A stretch of 58,190 nucleotides of DNA from Pleurocapsa sp. PCC 7319 (GCF_000332195.1 NZ_KB235917.1:1-58190), one strand, 5' to 3'. Counted from the stretch's first letter, positions 18,544-26,617 are shown. The notes: generated by a model from the sequence alone, not told the origin. Numbers and translations: made by a program.

Positions 18544-18632
18544 GCTGCACCTCCATCTTTATTCAAGTGGTCTACTTGCTGCTGTGACAAACCAGAGATG
18601 CACTTTTTCACTACATCAAATAAAATATACAT
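18540..18632 (-). CDS. Conserved 30-residue leader mini-protein before primase 2
   Basis: A 31-codon mini-gene whose TGA overlaps the ATG of the primase gene. The product contains KKCISGLSQQQVDHLN and ends in GGAA, matching in order and spacing the leader at 3807-3905 (KCIS, QQQ, LN, GGA). AGGAGG lies 12 bases before the ATG, a slightly long spacing. Role inferred: leader for coupled translation, or a small protein regulating the primase. Confidence 0.7.
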   Translation of the reverse strand: MYILFDVVKKCISGLSQQQVDHLNKDGGAA

Positions 18633-18706
18633 AACAATTCTTTCCCTCCTTTTAGGGAATTGGGTTTATATAAAGCGATCGCACGTTTTCTCAGGACAGC
18701 GATCGC
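18633..18706 (-). promoter_or_regulatory. Conserved leader DNA of primase 2
   Basis: Same arrangement as 3906-3975: two GCGATCGC palindromes (18675-18682 and 18699-18706), then TTTATATAAACCC and AATTCCC on the minus strand, then the AGGAGG ribosome binding site. Conservation between non-orthologous primase genes points to a shared control element rather than chance. Confidence 0.5.
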
Positions 18707-18775
18707 TTTTCAATAGATAAGCTACTAACAGCTTTTCCCACATTCAAAGATTCAGAAAAAATGAATAGACTATAA

Positions 18776-19003
18776 TCATGCTTCACATTTCCCGATTTTG
18801 GGATTGAAGCATCTTGCTTTGTCCATTCCACCGCATCTTGCTGCTCTTTCCACCACCTCAGATCTACTAATACCTAATTCTTTCGCTAACTTGTCTATTG
18901 CAGTTGAGGCAGTATCGGTCAGCATAAATTGCTTGGCAGATTTTTTTTCGTTATAAATCCATTCTTCTGGTCTTTCTTGTTTTGGCACTATTGATGTCAA
19001 CAT
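18776..19003 (-). CDS. Small ribbon-helix-helix regulator
   Basis: A 75-residue protein: strand-like KQFMLTDTASTAIDKLAKEL then GISRSEVVERAARCGG fits a CopG/Arc ribbon-helix-helix fold. The extra C-terminal tail has two cysteines (KARCFNPKIGKCEA). It is divergent from the rightward operon at 19247 and separated from it by palindromes, so it is the likely repressor of that operon, taking the place the XRE gene holds in the first module. Confidence 0.7.
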   Translation of the reverse strand: MLTSIVPKQERPEEWIYNEKKSAKQFMLTDTASTAIDKLAKELGISRSEVVERAARCGGMDKARCFNPKIGKCEA

Positions 19004-19047
19004 ATCTACACCTCAAATTTAACTTACCAGAGGAACTACTTACAATA

Positions 19048-19104
19048 TATCATGATAACTCGATAAAGTGATATGTTGACATCTACATATCATGATGATA
19101 CTAT
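19048..19104 (+). promoter_or_regulatory. Operator-promoter of module 2 rightward operon
   Basis: A consensus-like promoter, TTGACA (19076-19081), 17-bp spacer, TACTAT (19099-19104). The spacer contains TATCATGAT (19088-19096); a near-identical TATCATGATA is at 19048-19057; GATATGT (19070-19076) and ACATATC (19085-19091) form an inverted repeat astride the -35 box. This is a compact repressor-controlled promoter. Binding by the RHH protein is inferred. Confidence 0.65.
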
Positions 19105-19182
19105 TATAACTGTAGATTAAAACCGCACTCCGAAAACTCAATTTCCTTTTCACTTTCGTCAGACATCTTTTAACTAATCATC

Positions 19183-19209
19183 GGGCAATTGCACCCATCG
19201 CAGTTGCCC
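19183..19209 (+). other. Hairpin in the 5' untranslated region
   Basis: GGGCAATTGC (19183-19192) and GCAGTTGCCC (19200-19209) form a 10-bp stem with one G-T pair and a 7-base loop, located between the promoter (-10 at 19099) and the first gene at 19247. It may attenuate or stabilise the transcript. Confidence 0.45.
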
Positions 19210-19246
19210 TACTAGCTTTTGCTCACTTCATTACTCGGCTGTTATT

Positions 19247-19549
19247 ATGACCCAACCAACTCAACATTTGATTTCTCTTGAAGTTCGCACTCTTCAACCT
19301 CTCGACCCGAACGATCCCGAACCTCAATATTTTCCCACCATCACTATCTTTCAAGACGAGGAAAACAACTACTTTTTAGCTTCTGGTATTAATGAAATTA
19401 AGACCGCCATCCTTAACTCCATTCCTCATCTTTACTCAGATCATCTCTATCCTCTCTTCTTCTATATTCAAATCCTTCCTGGTACTGAATTTCAGGCTTA
19501 TCTTTACTCAGCTCGTTATGAAAGTCCCACTAGAAATTTTCAGCCTTAA
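19247..19549 (+). CDS. Small conserved module protein, copy 2
   Basis: A 100-residue protein, paralogue of the product of 6774-7070: shared blocks PTITIF, NNYFLASG, IQILPG, and similar N-termini. The DNA just before the ATG (ATTACTCGGCT, then TTAT) is also shared. It is the first gene after the operator-promoter. Function unknown. Confidence 0.75.
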   Translation: MTQPTQHLISLEVRTLQPLDPNDPEPQYFPTITIFQDEENNYFLASGINEIKTAILNSIPHLYSDHLYPLFFYIQILPGTEFQAYLYSARYESPTRNFQP

Positions 19550-19724
19550 TCGTCAACGTAATCAGATTACACAATTTAAGCCCCGTCCTCTGAAAGACTT
19601 GACCTCTTTTTGTAACGCTTGGACTAGTAATATTAAGGCTCAAGGTTGGTATGCCAAAGAGGTTAAACCCAGTTCCACTGTTACTTGCATTTCCAATTTA
19701 GACCAGCCCGCAATCTTTCTCTAA
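19518..19724 (+). CDS. Overlapping small hypothetical protein
   Basis: A 68-residue frame starting with ATG inside the end of the preceding gene (32 bp overlap) and ending just before the next. The product (MKVPLEIFSLNRQRN then FCNAWTSNIKAQGWYAKEV) looks protein-like and fills the gap between the two conserved genes. In module 1 the same ATG exists but the frame closes after 22 codons, so the gene is either unique here or decayed there. Confidence 0.5.
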   Translation: MKVPLEIFSLNRQRNQITQFKPRPLKDLTSFCNAWTSNIKAQGWYAKEVKPSSTVTCISNLDQPAIFL

Positions 19725-19751
19725 ACTACTCTACTCCCAAGCTTCATCATC

Positions 19752-19988
19752 ATGAAATCTTTACCAATAGAATACAAATTTGAGTCTGAACGTTTCCGAC
19801 GCTACATCCAAGATAATCCTCAACAAGCACATGAATATGCTATTTCCCACTTTGAAGACTATCTCGCCGTTCTTCACGAGTACCGACTACTCCAAGCTAA
19901 ACATGACCAATTACAAAATGAGTTGATTAAACTTAATTCTCGTAAATCTCCTCAACTTCCGTCCTTCCTTTCGAGTAAGAGAAAGTAA
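19752..19988 (+). CDS. Small conserved module protein with weak NblA-like pattern, copy 2
   Basis: A 78-residue protein almost identical through its first 60 residues to the product of 7638-7868; differences cluster in the tail (PQLPSFLSSKRK). The strong protein conservation shows that the gene is under selection in both modules. See copy 1 for the tentative NblA comparison. Confidence 0.74.
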   Translation: MKSLPIEYKFESERFRRYIQDNPQQAHEYAISHFEDYLAVLHEYRLLQAKHDQLQNELIKLNSRKSPQLPSFLSSKRK

Positions 19989-20097
19989 TAAAGCGAAGTG
20001 ACAAGCAATTACAATGATTAGAGAAGCTTCCCGACTTCCACATCAAACAAGCTTCTCTTGTGACCAACTTTTTCTTCAATATCTCCAGTCTACCAAA

Positions 20098-20436
20098 ATG
20101 AGTAATATCCAAATCGAATCTGATCTCAAAGAGATTCTTAATAAGCTCGACAGCAAGCTTGATAAACTCTCTGATGACTTTGACCACAAATTAGACAAGC
20201 TTGATAACAAAATCGACAAGCTTTCTGATGACGTTACGGATATCAATCTGAGATTAACCAAGGTCGAAACTAAATTAGATGAAGGTGTTATGCCTCGACT
20301 CGATGCACTCAGCACTGAAATTAAAGACATCAAAGGCTCCCAAAAAGCGCAAATTTGGACACTCATTGGCATTTTGATTACTGCTGTCGGTGGTTTTATC
20401 GTCGCTGTTGGCAAGGTCGTCTTTTTCAGTCCTTAG
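20098..20436 (+). CDS. Coiled-coil membrane-anchored protein (XhlA-like layout)
   Basis: A 112-residue protein. The start at 20098 is preferred over an upstream in-frame ATG because the coiled coil begins at once. Residues about 10-75 are heptad repeats (LDSKLDKLSDD, LDKLDNKIDKLSDDV, LTKVETKLDEGV); a single C-terminal transmembrane helix follows (IGILITAVGGFIVAVGKVVF). This layout is like XhlA/BhlA-type phage-associated proteins and other small tail-anchored coiled coils. Function cannot be fixed. Confidence 0.72.
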   Translation: MSNIQIESDLKEILNKLDSKLDKLSDDFDHKLDKLDNKIDKLSDDVTDINLRLTKVETKLDEGVMPRLDALSTEIKDIKGSQKAQIWTLIGILITAVGGFIVAVGKVVFFSP

Positions 20437-20585
20437 TTAATCTTTTTGATTTCACTGAGACTCAGTTGACCTTCAAAACTTACTTAAGTTACATTTATGC
20501 TACTTAGTGTAGATTGCCCTATTTTCTACTGTGCATCCGCTTCACTATTGTGTACAATTTGTTGAACAATTTTCTGCTCAATTTT

Positions 20586-20774
20586 ATGAATCGTACTGTA
20601 CTTTTAAATAGTATCAATTTACTAATTCATCACCACAATTTTGATCGTCATCGAGTCAATCAATGGGTTTCTCAACAGTTTGGCGTTCCCCACTATAATC
20701 AATTACCTTTGACTCAAATGCAATCATTCCATGATTCTTTGCTCAGAGCTTCTAAAGAGTTAACTACACGTTGA
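20586..20774 (+). CDS. Small hypothetical protein
   Basis: A 62-residue protein starting at an internal ATG (MNRTVLLNSINLLIHHH). His- and Gln-rich, predicted as two to three helices. No recognised family. Upstream sequence lacks a clear ribosome binding site, so confidence is limited. Confidence 0.45.
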   Translation: MNRTVLLNSINLLIHHHNFDRHRVNQWVSQQFGVPHYNQLPLTQMQSFHDSLLRASKELTTR

Positions 20775-21029
20775 AAACCGCCAGTCAAATCCATTAATTA
20801 CTCAACTGTTGTCATAGGATTTTACCAAAACCTCATTAATACAAACTATTTTAATTGATCAGTAAATTTAACATACTATTACATTGGTAATATCACTTAG
20901 CTTTTAGCTGTTTAGAGATTACTTTAAAATAGTTTAGATGATAATAACTAAATACATATATTCTTGTAACTTTAACGATTAAATCTGGGCATATTTAAAG
21001 CATATAGATATTTTAAATAGATATTTAAT

Positions 21030-21455
21030 ATGCTTAGTTCTGCTGCACTTGCGCCAGGAGCTAGGATTATTTTACGCGATTGTGAATGGTTGATACGTAA
21101 AACTCTCAAGGCTTCAGCAGGAAGTAGAGTAGTCATAGAACTCGATATAAAAAAATGCTTCGACAGAATAAGCCACTCCTGTATCATGGAAAACCTAATC
21201 GCCCCAAAAGGGCTTAAGCTGGGCATCTTCCGATGCCTTAAAGCGGGAACAAATGTAGGATTTCCAGATCAAGGCTGCCCACAGGGCGGGGTTTGTTCGC
21301 CTTTACTAGCAAACATAGCACTCAATGGGATAGAAAACATACATCATTCAATCCGCTATGCGGACGATATGCTGTTTATCTTAAAACCCAAAAATAACGC
21401 TGAAGCAATACTAAACAGTATCCAAGAATTGGTGATGCAACTTATGTGTGTTTAA
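21030..21455 (+). pseudogene. Group II intron-type reverse transcriptase fragment
   Basis: An internal piece of a group II intron RT: VIELDIKKCFDRISH (RT2-3), GCPQGGVCSPLLANIALNGIE (RT4) and SIRYADDMLFIL with the catalytic YADD (RT5). The N-terminal RT0-1 blocks and everything after RT6 (thumb, maturase, endonuclease) are missing, and I see no group II ribozyme domains at the edges. A dead remnant. Confidence 0.82.
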
Positions 21456-21514
21456 AATAATGATAGAATTAGAAATTGAATCTAATAGCTTAGAAATTAA
21501 TTAACTCACAAGAG

Positions 21515-21717
21515 ATGGCAGTTTTTATTCCCGTACTTTGCCCTGATTGTCAGTCAGATAATATCTTTAAACATGGATTTTCCAGAGGAAAACAAAGATA
21601 TCGTTGTGAGAATCCTGAATGTAAGCGTCGGACTTTTATTCTTAATCATGCTCATCCAGGCAGAACCAAAGAAGTACAACAGAAAATAGTCGAAATGGCT
21701 CACAATGGAAGCGGGGT
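21515..21717 (+). pseudogene. IS1-type InsA zinc-finger fragment
   Basis: About 67 codons resembling the N-terminus of IS1-family InsA: CPDCQSDNIFKHGFSRGKQR, then CENPECKRRTF, i.e. a Cys4 zinc finger. It ends where the IS66 terminal inverted repeat begins, so the rest was lost through that insertion or a later deletion. Confidence 0.72.
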
Positions 21718-23380
21718 GTAACCGTTCATTTCCCCCCAGTCAAAAATAAGCCAACTCCACCTTTGTGGTGTATGTTAAAAACATGGCTCAATTAGATAAA
21801 AATGACTTGGTACAGATGAACGAAGACTACTTCAAGTCTCTCGAAAAAGAGAGATTGGTAGAAGTAGCCAAAAATCTACATCAATTAGCCACAGATTTAT
21901 GGGAAAAGCAACAGCAGAGTTCAGAAAATAGTTCTCAGCCACCATCAAAAGATAATCCTTACGGTTTAAAAGTAACCACAGAAGAATCAAACCCAGGTTC
22001 AGAATCTGAAACCGAGTTGGGACAAACTGAGTTGGATAAAAGAGATGAATCTTCAGAACCAGAAAAGAAGCAAAAATCAAAGAGGAAGCCAGGAAAACAA
22101 CCAGGAGGAAAAGGTTTTGGTCGTCAGCAACCTCTGAAGGCGGAAGTAATCATTCCACACTATCCCCATAAATGTACCGCTTGTAATCATGATTTAAGCG
22201 AATCTGAGTCCTTTAGGTATATGGGATATTATGTCCTGGAACTAGAACCAGAATTATTTGGGTTGAGGATCGTCACTCAATTACATCACTACTATCGGAC
22301 AACTTGCAGTTGTGGTCATTGCACCCATGCCCAACCAGGAACAGGGTTGGTTTCTGTAGTAGAAGGAAGAAGCAAAGATTTACAACTGACAGAGTATGTT
22401 TTAGTAGGAGCATTCCTCGCAACTTTCATCGCTTCCTTGAGCGTTCGCTACCGAATGAGTCGTACGAAAATTCAAGAGTTTTTAAATGATTGGACCAATA
22501 CTAAATTGAGTATCGGAACAATAGATCGATGTATCCGAGAGACTGGAATTGCTTGTGTGCCAGTAGTCGAGGAGTTAGTTGAACAACTGCAACAAGCAGA
22601 TATTCTACATTTAGACGAAACTCATTGGTATGAGAGTGGAAAACTGCATTGGTTATGGGTTGCTGTGACCACCAAAACCGCCGTATTTCATATCGGCTCT
22701 CGTCGGAAAGAAGAATTATCCTATCTAGTCACAGAAGCTTTTATCGGGTGGCTCATCAGTGATGGTTATGCTGCCTATCGTTCTTATCCAAAAAGACAAA
22801 GGTGTTTAGCTCACTTGATTCGTAAAGCCATTGCCATAACAGGAGCAATTAATCAAAAAGCTGCTCAAATCGGACAATGGATTTTAGATGACCTCAAAGA
22901 ATTGATTGAATTGATTGCGCAAGGAAGTGAAGATAATCGTCTGATTCGTAAACGAATCGCTGGCCTCAGAAGAGTTTGTCATCTAGGAAAAAAGGCTGAC
23001 CATACTAAGTTACAAGCCTTAGCCAAAGAGATTTTCAATGATTGGGATGCCGTAATCGCTTTGGTTCATCATCCTGAATTACCACCCACCAATAATGAGG
23101 CTGAAAGGGCATTACGTCATGCTGTGATTGCCCGACAGATTGGATTTGGCACTCGCACCCGCGAGGGAAGTTTGGCTTACAGTTCTTTGTTGAGCGTGAT
23201 TGAAACCTGTCGTCTGAGAGATATTAATCCTTGGATAACAATCGCGGAGGTTTTGGCTTTGGCTAGACAAGGAATTGGTCCACCACCATTTCCTGTTGGC
23301 AATTAATTAATGGACAGTGGTAGGAATCTCCAGTGTCCTAAATTTCCCTTGCTTTTTTGGAGGGGGAATGAACGGTTACT
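21718..23380 (+). mobile_element. IS66-family insertion sequence
   Basis: A 1,663-bp element bounded by inverted repeats GTAACCGTTCATTTCCCC (left, from 21718) and GGGGGAATGAACGGTTAC (right, ending 23380), with a single intact transposase gene. No direct repeat flanks it: the left flank is the IS1 fragment and the right flank is the tail of another IS66 copy. It therefore arrived by, or was followed by, a rearrangement. Confidence 0.85.
21765..23306 (+). CDS. IS66-family transposase
   Basis: A 513-residue DDE transposase. N-terminal helical and charged region, a zinc-binding segment with CTACNHDL and CSCGHCTH (about residues 137-186), the catalytic core with LHLDETHWYESGKLHWLW and SDGYAAY, and the C-terminal NNEAERALRHAVIARQ block typical of IS66. 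Full length for the family; no frameshift visible. No accessory IS66 orf is present. Confidence 0.92.
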   Translation: MVYVKNMAQLDKNDLVQMNEDYFKSLEKERLVEVAKNLHQLATDLWEKQQQSSENSSQPPSKDNPYGLKVTTEESNPGSESETELGQTELDKRDESSEPEKKQKSKRKPGKQPGGKGFGRQQPLKAEVIIPHYPHKCTACNHDLSESESFRYMGYYVLELEPELFGLRIVTQLHHYYRTTCSCGHCTHAQPGTGLVSVVEGRSKDLQLTEYVLVGAFLATFIASLSVRYRMSRTKIQEFLNDWTNTKLSIGTIDRCIRETGIACVPVVEELVEQLQQADILHLDETHWYESGKLHWLWVAVTTKTAVFHIGSRRKEELSYLVTEAFIGWLISDGYAAYRSYPKRQRCLAHLIRKAIAITGAINQKAAQIGQWILDDLKELIELIAQGSEDNRLIRKRIAGLRRVCHLGKKADHTKLQALAKEIFNDWDAVIALVHHPELPPTNNEAERALRHAVIARQIGFGTRTREGSLAYSSLLSVIETCRLRDINPWITIAEVLALARQGIGPPPFPVGN

Positions 23381-23578
23381 TCCTTGTTAAGTGTCATCGA
23401 AACCTGCCGTCTGAGAGAGATTAATCCTTGGACTTACATAGCTGAAGTTTTAGCTCTGGCTCGAAAAGGTCTTTCTCCTCCACCATTTCCTGTTGGCAGT
23501 TAATTAATGGACATAGCGATCGCATCGCCAGTGTCCTAATTTTTCCTTGCTTTTTTGGAGGGGGGAATGAACGGTTAC
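23381..23578 (+). pseudogene. 3' remnant of a second IS66 element
   Basis: Sequence encoding the last 40 or so residues of a second IS66 transposase (LLSVIETCRLREINPW, then PPPFPVGS) followed by its own right inverted repeat ending GAACGGTTAC at 23578. It abuts the end of the intact element directly. It differs from the intact copy by many bases, so it is a separate, older copy, and its right end sits in the 3' end of the kinase gene. Confidence 0.78.
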
Positions 23579-24896
23579 ACCTACTTCCTTTGCCAATTTC
23601 GCTTTGTACTTCCAGACTACCGTTGTGAGCCAGAGCGATCGCCTTGGCAATAGCTAGCCCCAATCCAGAACCACCCTTACTCCTAGAGCGAGCCTTATCT
23701 ACGCGATAAAAACGGTCAAAGATACGCTCTCGATCGCCTTTAGCAATGCCGATGCCTGTGTCGTGGATACTAATTACAACATCATTGTGTTCTTCTATCA
23801 TACTTAAGGTTACTTTTCCCCCTGCTGGGGTGTATTGAATCGCGTTAGTTACTAAATTAGTAATTAAACGATATAGCTGAGTGCGATCGCCAAATATCTC
23901 TACAGGTTGAGATACTTTGATTTGGGAACTAAGCTCGATTTCTGAAGCCATCGCTAGGGCTGCTAAATCTTCTTCCACTTCAATAATTAAGTTTGCCAGA
24001 GCAATTTTTTCTCTTTTTTTATGGGAGGTCTTACTATTTATCTCACCATCAATACGACACAGAATTAATAGATCTGCTACCAAATAAGACAATCGCTTGT
24101 TCTGACGCACGATACTTTTTAGGGTATCTTTCGCTTTATCCTCAGATAGATTAGGTAGCATCAGATCCGATTGAGCAGTAGCTTGAATGGCTGCTAGGGG
24201 CGTTCTCAGTTCGTGGGCAGCATCGGCGGTAAACTGCTGCATCTGTTGATAGGATTGGTAAATTGGGCGGATGGCTAATCCCGACAACCACCAGCTAGCT
24301 ACTGCTACCAGCAATACTATAAAAGGTATTCCTAGCAAAAGAGTTAATTTGACATTAGCAAGATAATTATCGAAATCTTCTAAACTTCGCCCGACTTGGA
24401 GATATCCCCAATTTTGACCCTGTTGAGTGTGTAAAAGAAAGGAAATTGCCAGGTAGCGAACCCCTTCAGGATCGGTTAGGGTTTCCCACTCTTGTTGATT
24501 AGACACCTGTGGTAATTCTGGCTGCATTCCTGCCACTGCGATCAGATCTTCCGATAGATCGAAGAGACGTAAATAATATTTATCTTGCCCGATTACCCCC
24601 AATCGTAACGATTGAAAGCGATCTGGATTATAGCAGCCTGTTTCTACAAGGCAGGTATTTGGCAATAGTTCTTTTACTTCAGGCTCTATTTTTCCTGGCT
24701 GTTCGAGAACGGGTAACAGACTGTCGTGGAGAGTTCCCGCGACCGATCTTAATTCTTGGTTAATAGTAATGCGATGGGCGTGGGCAACTGCTTCATAGAA
24801 GCCCAAAGCACAGACAAATAGGACTATACTCAGAATTGCTGCATACCAGCTAGCTAGTCGCCAGCGCGATCGCTCAAAAAGTCGGTTTTGCTTCAC
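23421..24896 (-). CDS. rppB: RppB-like sensor histidine kinase, C-terminus replaced by IS sequence
   Basis: A membrane sensor kinase: transmembrane helix 1 (about residues 14-34), periplasmic domain, helix 2 (about 183-205), then the H-box FTADAAHELRTPLAAIQ, N-box NLVTNAIQYTPAGG, and G-boxes DTGIGI and GGSGLGLAIAKA. The native sequence stops at GKGS; the following 50 or so residues read through the inverted repeat of the IS66 remnant (junction at 23578/23579). Only the last few kinase residues are lost, so activity may survive. It is 34 bp after the regulator gene. The symbol reflects similarity to cyanobacterial RppB; I cannot confirm orthology. Confidence 0.82.
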   Translation of the reverse strand: MKQNRLFERSRWRLASWYAAILSIVLFVCALGFYEAVAHAHRITINQELRSVAGTLHDSLLPVLEQPGKIEPEVKELLPNTCLVETGCYNPDRFQSLRLGVIGQDKYYLRLFDLSEDLIAVAGMQPELPQVSNQQEWETLTDPEGVRYLAISFLLHTQQGQNWGYLQVGRSLEDFDNYLANVKLTLLLGIPFIVLLVAVASWWLSGLAIRPIYQSYQQMQQFTADAAHELRTPLAAIQATAQSDLMLPNLSEDKAKDTLKSIVRQNKRLSYLVADLLILCRIDGEINSKTSHKKREKIALANLIIEVEEDLAALAMASEIELSSQIKVSQPVEIFGDRTQLYRLITNLVTNAIQYTPAGGKVTLSMIEEHNDVVISIHDTGIGIAKGDRERIFDRFYRVDKARSRSKGGSGLGLAIAKAIALAHNGSLEVQSEIGKGSRCNRSFPPPKKQGKIRTLAMRSLCPLINCQQEMVEEKDLFEPELKLQLCKSKD

Positions 24897-24930
24897 ATCA
24901 AAAGGTTAATTCAAAGATTTCTTATTATGC

Positions 24931-25620
24931 TTAAGACTTGAAACGATAACCCAGTCCGTAAACGGTTTCTAACATCTCATCGCAGCCATACTTAGCTAAT
25001 TTACGTCTTAGCAAATATACCTGGGCTGCCACTACATTACTGGGTGGTTCTGCCCCAAATTCCCATAAGCGATTCAACAATTGGTCGCTGGTAACGATTT
25101 GCTCGGAATGCTGCATGAAATACTCTAGTAACTGGAATTCCTTTTTTGTCAGCAATACCTGCTTTTCCCCCGACTCCTCTTGCAGCCAAAAGGTATTAGT
25201 AGCGTAATCTAGGCTAAGATTGCCCACCTGTAATCTTTTAGGTTGTAGTTGAGGAGTTCTTCTTTGTAAAGCCCTCATTCTTGCTAGCAGTTCGGGCATA
25301 TCAAAAGGTTTAACCAAATAATCATCTGCTCCCGCGTCTAAGCCAGTTATTTTGTCCTCCATACTGTCTTTTGCCGTCAACATCAGTATGGGTAAAGGCT
25401 TTTGCTGCTGCCGAATTCGCTTGGTTAATTCTATTCCCGATATTCCAGGTAATAGCCAGTCAAAAATTCCCAGATGGTATTCCTTGAGCTTGAAGTAATC
25501 CCAGGCATCCAGTCCATCCACAGCCCAATCTACAACGTGATTGCTGCGGTCTAAACTCTGCTTGATAGCTGCCCCTAGGTCTGGCTCATCTTCAACTAGC
25601 AATATTCGCATACAGGACAT
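24931..25620 (-). CDS. rppA: RppA-like OmpR-family response regulator
   Basis: A 229-residue regulator: receiver domain with LLVEDEPDLG, the phosphoacceptor Asp in FDWLLPG and Lys in LVKPF, then an OmpR winged helix ending in VYLLRRKLAKYG and VYGLGYRF. In cyanobacteria RppA/RppB-type pairs sit beside metal-efflux genes and respond to metals or redox, as in the nickel-responsive nrs locus of Synechocystis. It is first in the operon with the kinase. Its promoter carries one copy of the 25-bp motif found before the efflux genes. ATG at 25611 is an alternative start. Confidence 0.86.
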   Translation of the reverse strand: MSCMRILLVEDEPDLGAAIKQSLDRSNHVVDWAVDGLDAWDYFKLKEYHLGIFDWLLPGISGIELTKRIRQQQKPLPILMLTAKDSMEDKITGLDAGADDYLVKPFDMPELLARMRALQRRTPQLQPKRLQVGNLSLDYATNTFWLQEESGEKQVLLTKKEFQLLEYFMQHSEQIVTSDQLLNRLWEFGAEPPSNVVAAQVYLLRRKLAKYGCDEMLETVYGLGYRFKS

Positions 25621-25687
25621 TGGTTTTAGATTATCAATAGTGTTCGAGACAGACCTAGCTGCTCAAACCCATAAATATTTATTCTGG

Positions 25688-25712
25688 CACGAAGTTATTA
25701 AATAAGGATGAA
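25688..25712 (-). promoter_or_regulatory. RppA-type box upstream of the regulator gene
   Basis: On the minus strand: TTCAT, 4 bases, ATTTAAT, 2 bases, CTTCGTG. This matches in order and spacing the three plus-strand copies at 25743, 26557 and 31847. Suggests autoregulation. Confidence 0.55.
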
Positions 25713-25742
25713 AAAAACTTTTTTGGCTAACAAATATTTAAT

Positions 25743-25767
25743 TTCATAGCGATTTAATTATCGTATG
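25743..25767 (+). promoter_or_regulatory. RppA-type box upstream of the DUF2808 gene
   Basis: TTCATAGCGATTTAAT followed by TATCGTATG. The half-site words TTCAT and TTTAAT repeat at 10-bp spacing, as expected for tandem OmpR-family binding. Confidence 0.6.
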
Positions 25768-25947
25768 TAAAAGTTGCAATTAATCGATTATTACTTCTGT
25801 CACTCTACAAGCGAGAGATCGATTTACACCTCGTTTAACTAAAAGATCGATATTTTTTTGGTGTAAACAATTGCCAAAAACTAAATCTTCTTGTAGGTCT
25901 GCTCTAGTAAAAACGATCGATTGTAGTTAATTGTTGCAAGTAATATC

Positions 25948-26496
25948 ATGTCTAAAAAAATATTTATCTCTTCGGTAATGGCTATTTCTACTATAGTTTT
26001 TGGAGCTAATTATTTAATTTTCAAACCTGTAAATGCAGTGGAACTACTCGACGGTAAAAAAGCTTTTGAAAGCGGGCTTCGTCTCACCCGCGCTGCTGCC
26101 ACTTTTAGCAGTCGCAATAGTTCCTCAGCCAAATATCAATTTACGATTGAAGTTCCCGAAGACGCGGGAGAAGCTTTAAAGTCCGTCAAGATTACTCAGA
26201 AAGAAAACTCCGATACTGTGGTTTTCAAAGCAGATAAATCAAAAGCTTCATTGGGCAACAGTTTGGCAGGGGATAATATTCCTCTAGCTGCGGTAGGAGG
26301 AGAGTCTCAGCCTGGAGAAACCACCGTTGTTTTCGACACTCCTGTAGAGCCAGGAAATACAGTCACAATATCTGTCAAACCCAAGCAGAATCCTTCTATT
26401 GATGGAGTATATCTATTTGGCGTTACTGCCTATCCCACTGGCGAAAATAGCCCAGGTTTATATCTTGGTTCTGGTCGAATTCACATTACCGAATAG
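25948..26496 (+). CDS. DUF2808 secreted protein
   Basis: A 182-residue protein with an N-terminal signal sequence (hydrophobic to about residue 30, ending ...KPVNA) and a DUF2808-type domain: YQFTIEVPEDAGEALKSVKI and a C-terminal VYLFGVTAYPTG, LYLGSGRIHI. DUF2808 proteins are common in cyanobacteria and of unknown function, probably periplasmic. It lies between two RppA-type boxes and so is likely induced with the efflux system. Confidence 0.85.
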   Translation: MSKKIFISSVMAISTIVFGANYLIFKPVNAVELLDGKKAFESGLRLTRAAATFSSRNSSSAKYQFTIEVPEDAGEALKSVKITQKENSDTVVFKADKSKASLGNSLAGDNIPLAAVGGESQPGETTVVFDTPVEPGNTVTISVKPKQNPSIDGVYLFGVTAYPTGENSPGLYLGSGRIHITE

Positions 26497-26556
26497 TTTT
26501 TCAAAAGAACGAGAGCGATCGCTTATTCATTACAATCTACAGCCAACTCAAGAGAT

Positions 26557-26581
26557 TTCATACTGATTTAATAGTCTTGTG
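26557..26581 (+). promoter_or_regulatory. RppA-type box upstream of the efflux adaptor gene
   Basis: TTCATACTGATTTAAT followed by AGTCTTGTG, ending 36 bp before the adaptor ATG. Third member of the motif set. Confidence 0.6.
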
Positions 26582-26617
26582 TAATCTTGTTTAAAGATAC
26601 GACTTTAGCTGAAAACT

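Noticed and set aside
20972-21226. Open frame opposite the RT fragment
   Set aside because: Antisense to clear reverse transcriptase motifs.
21030-21455. Defence-type retron or DRT reverse transcriptase
   Set aside because: RT motifs are of group II intron type and the gene is truncated at both ends; no retron ncRNA pattern seen.
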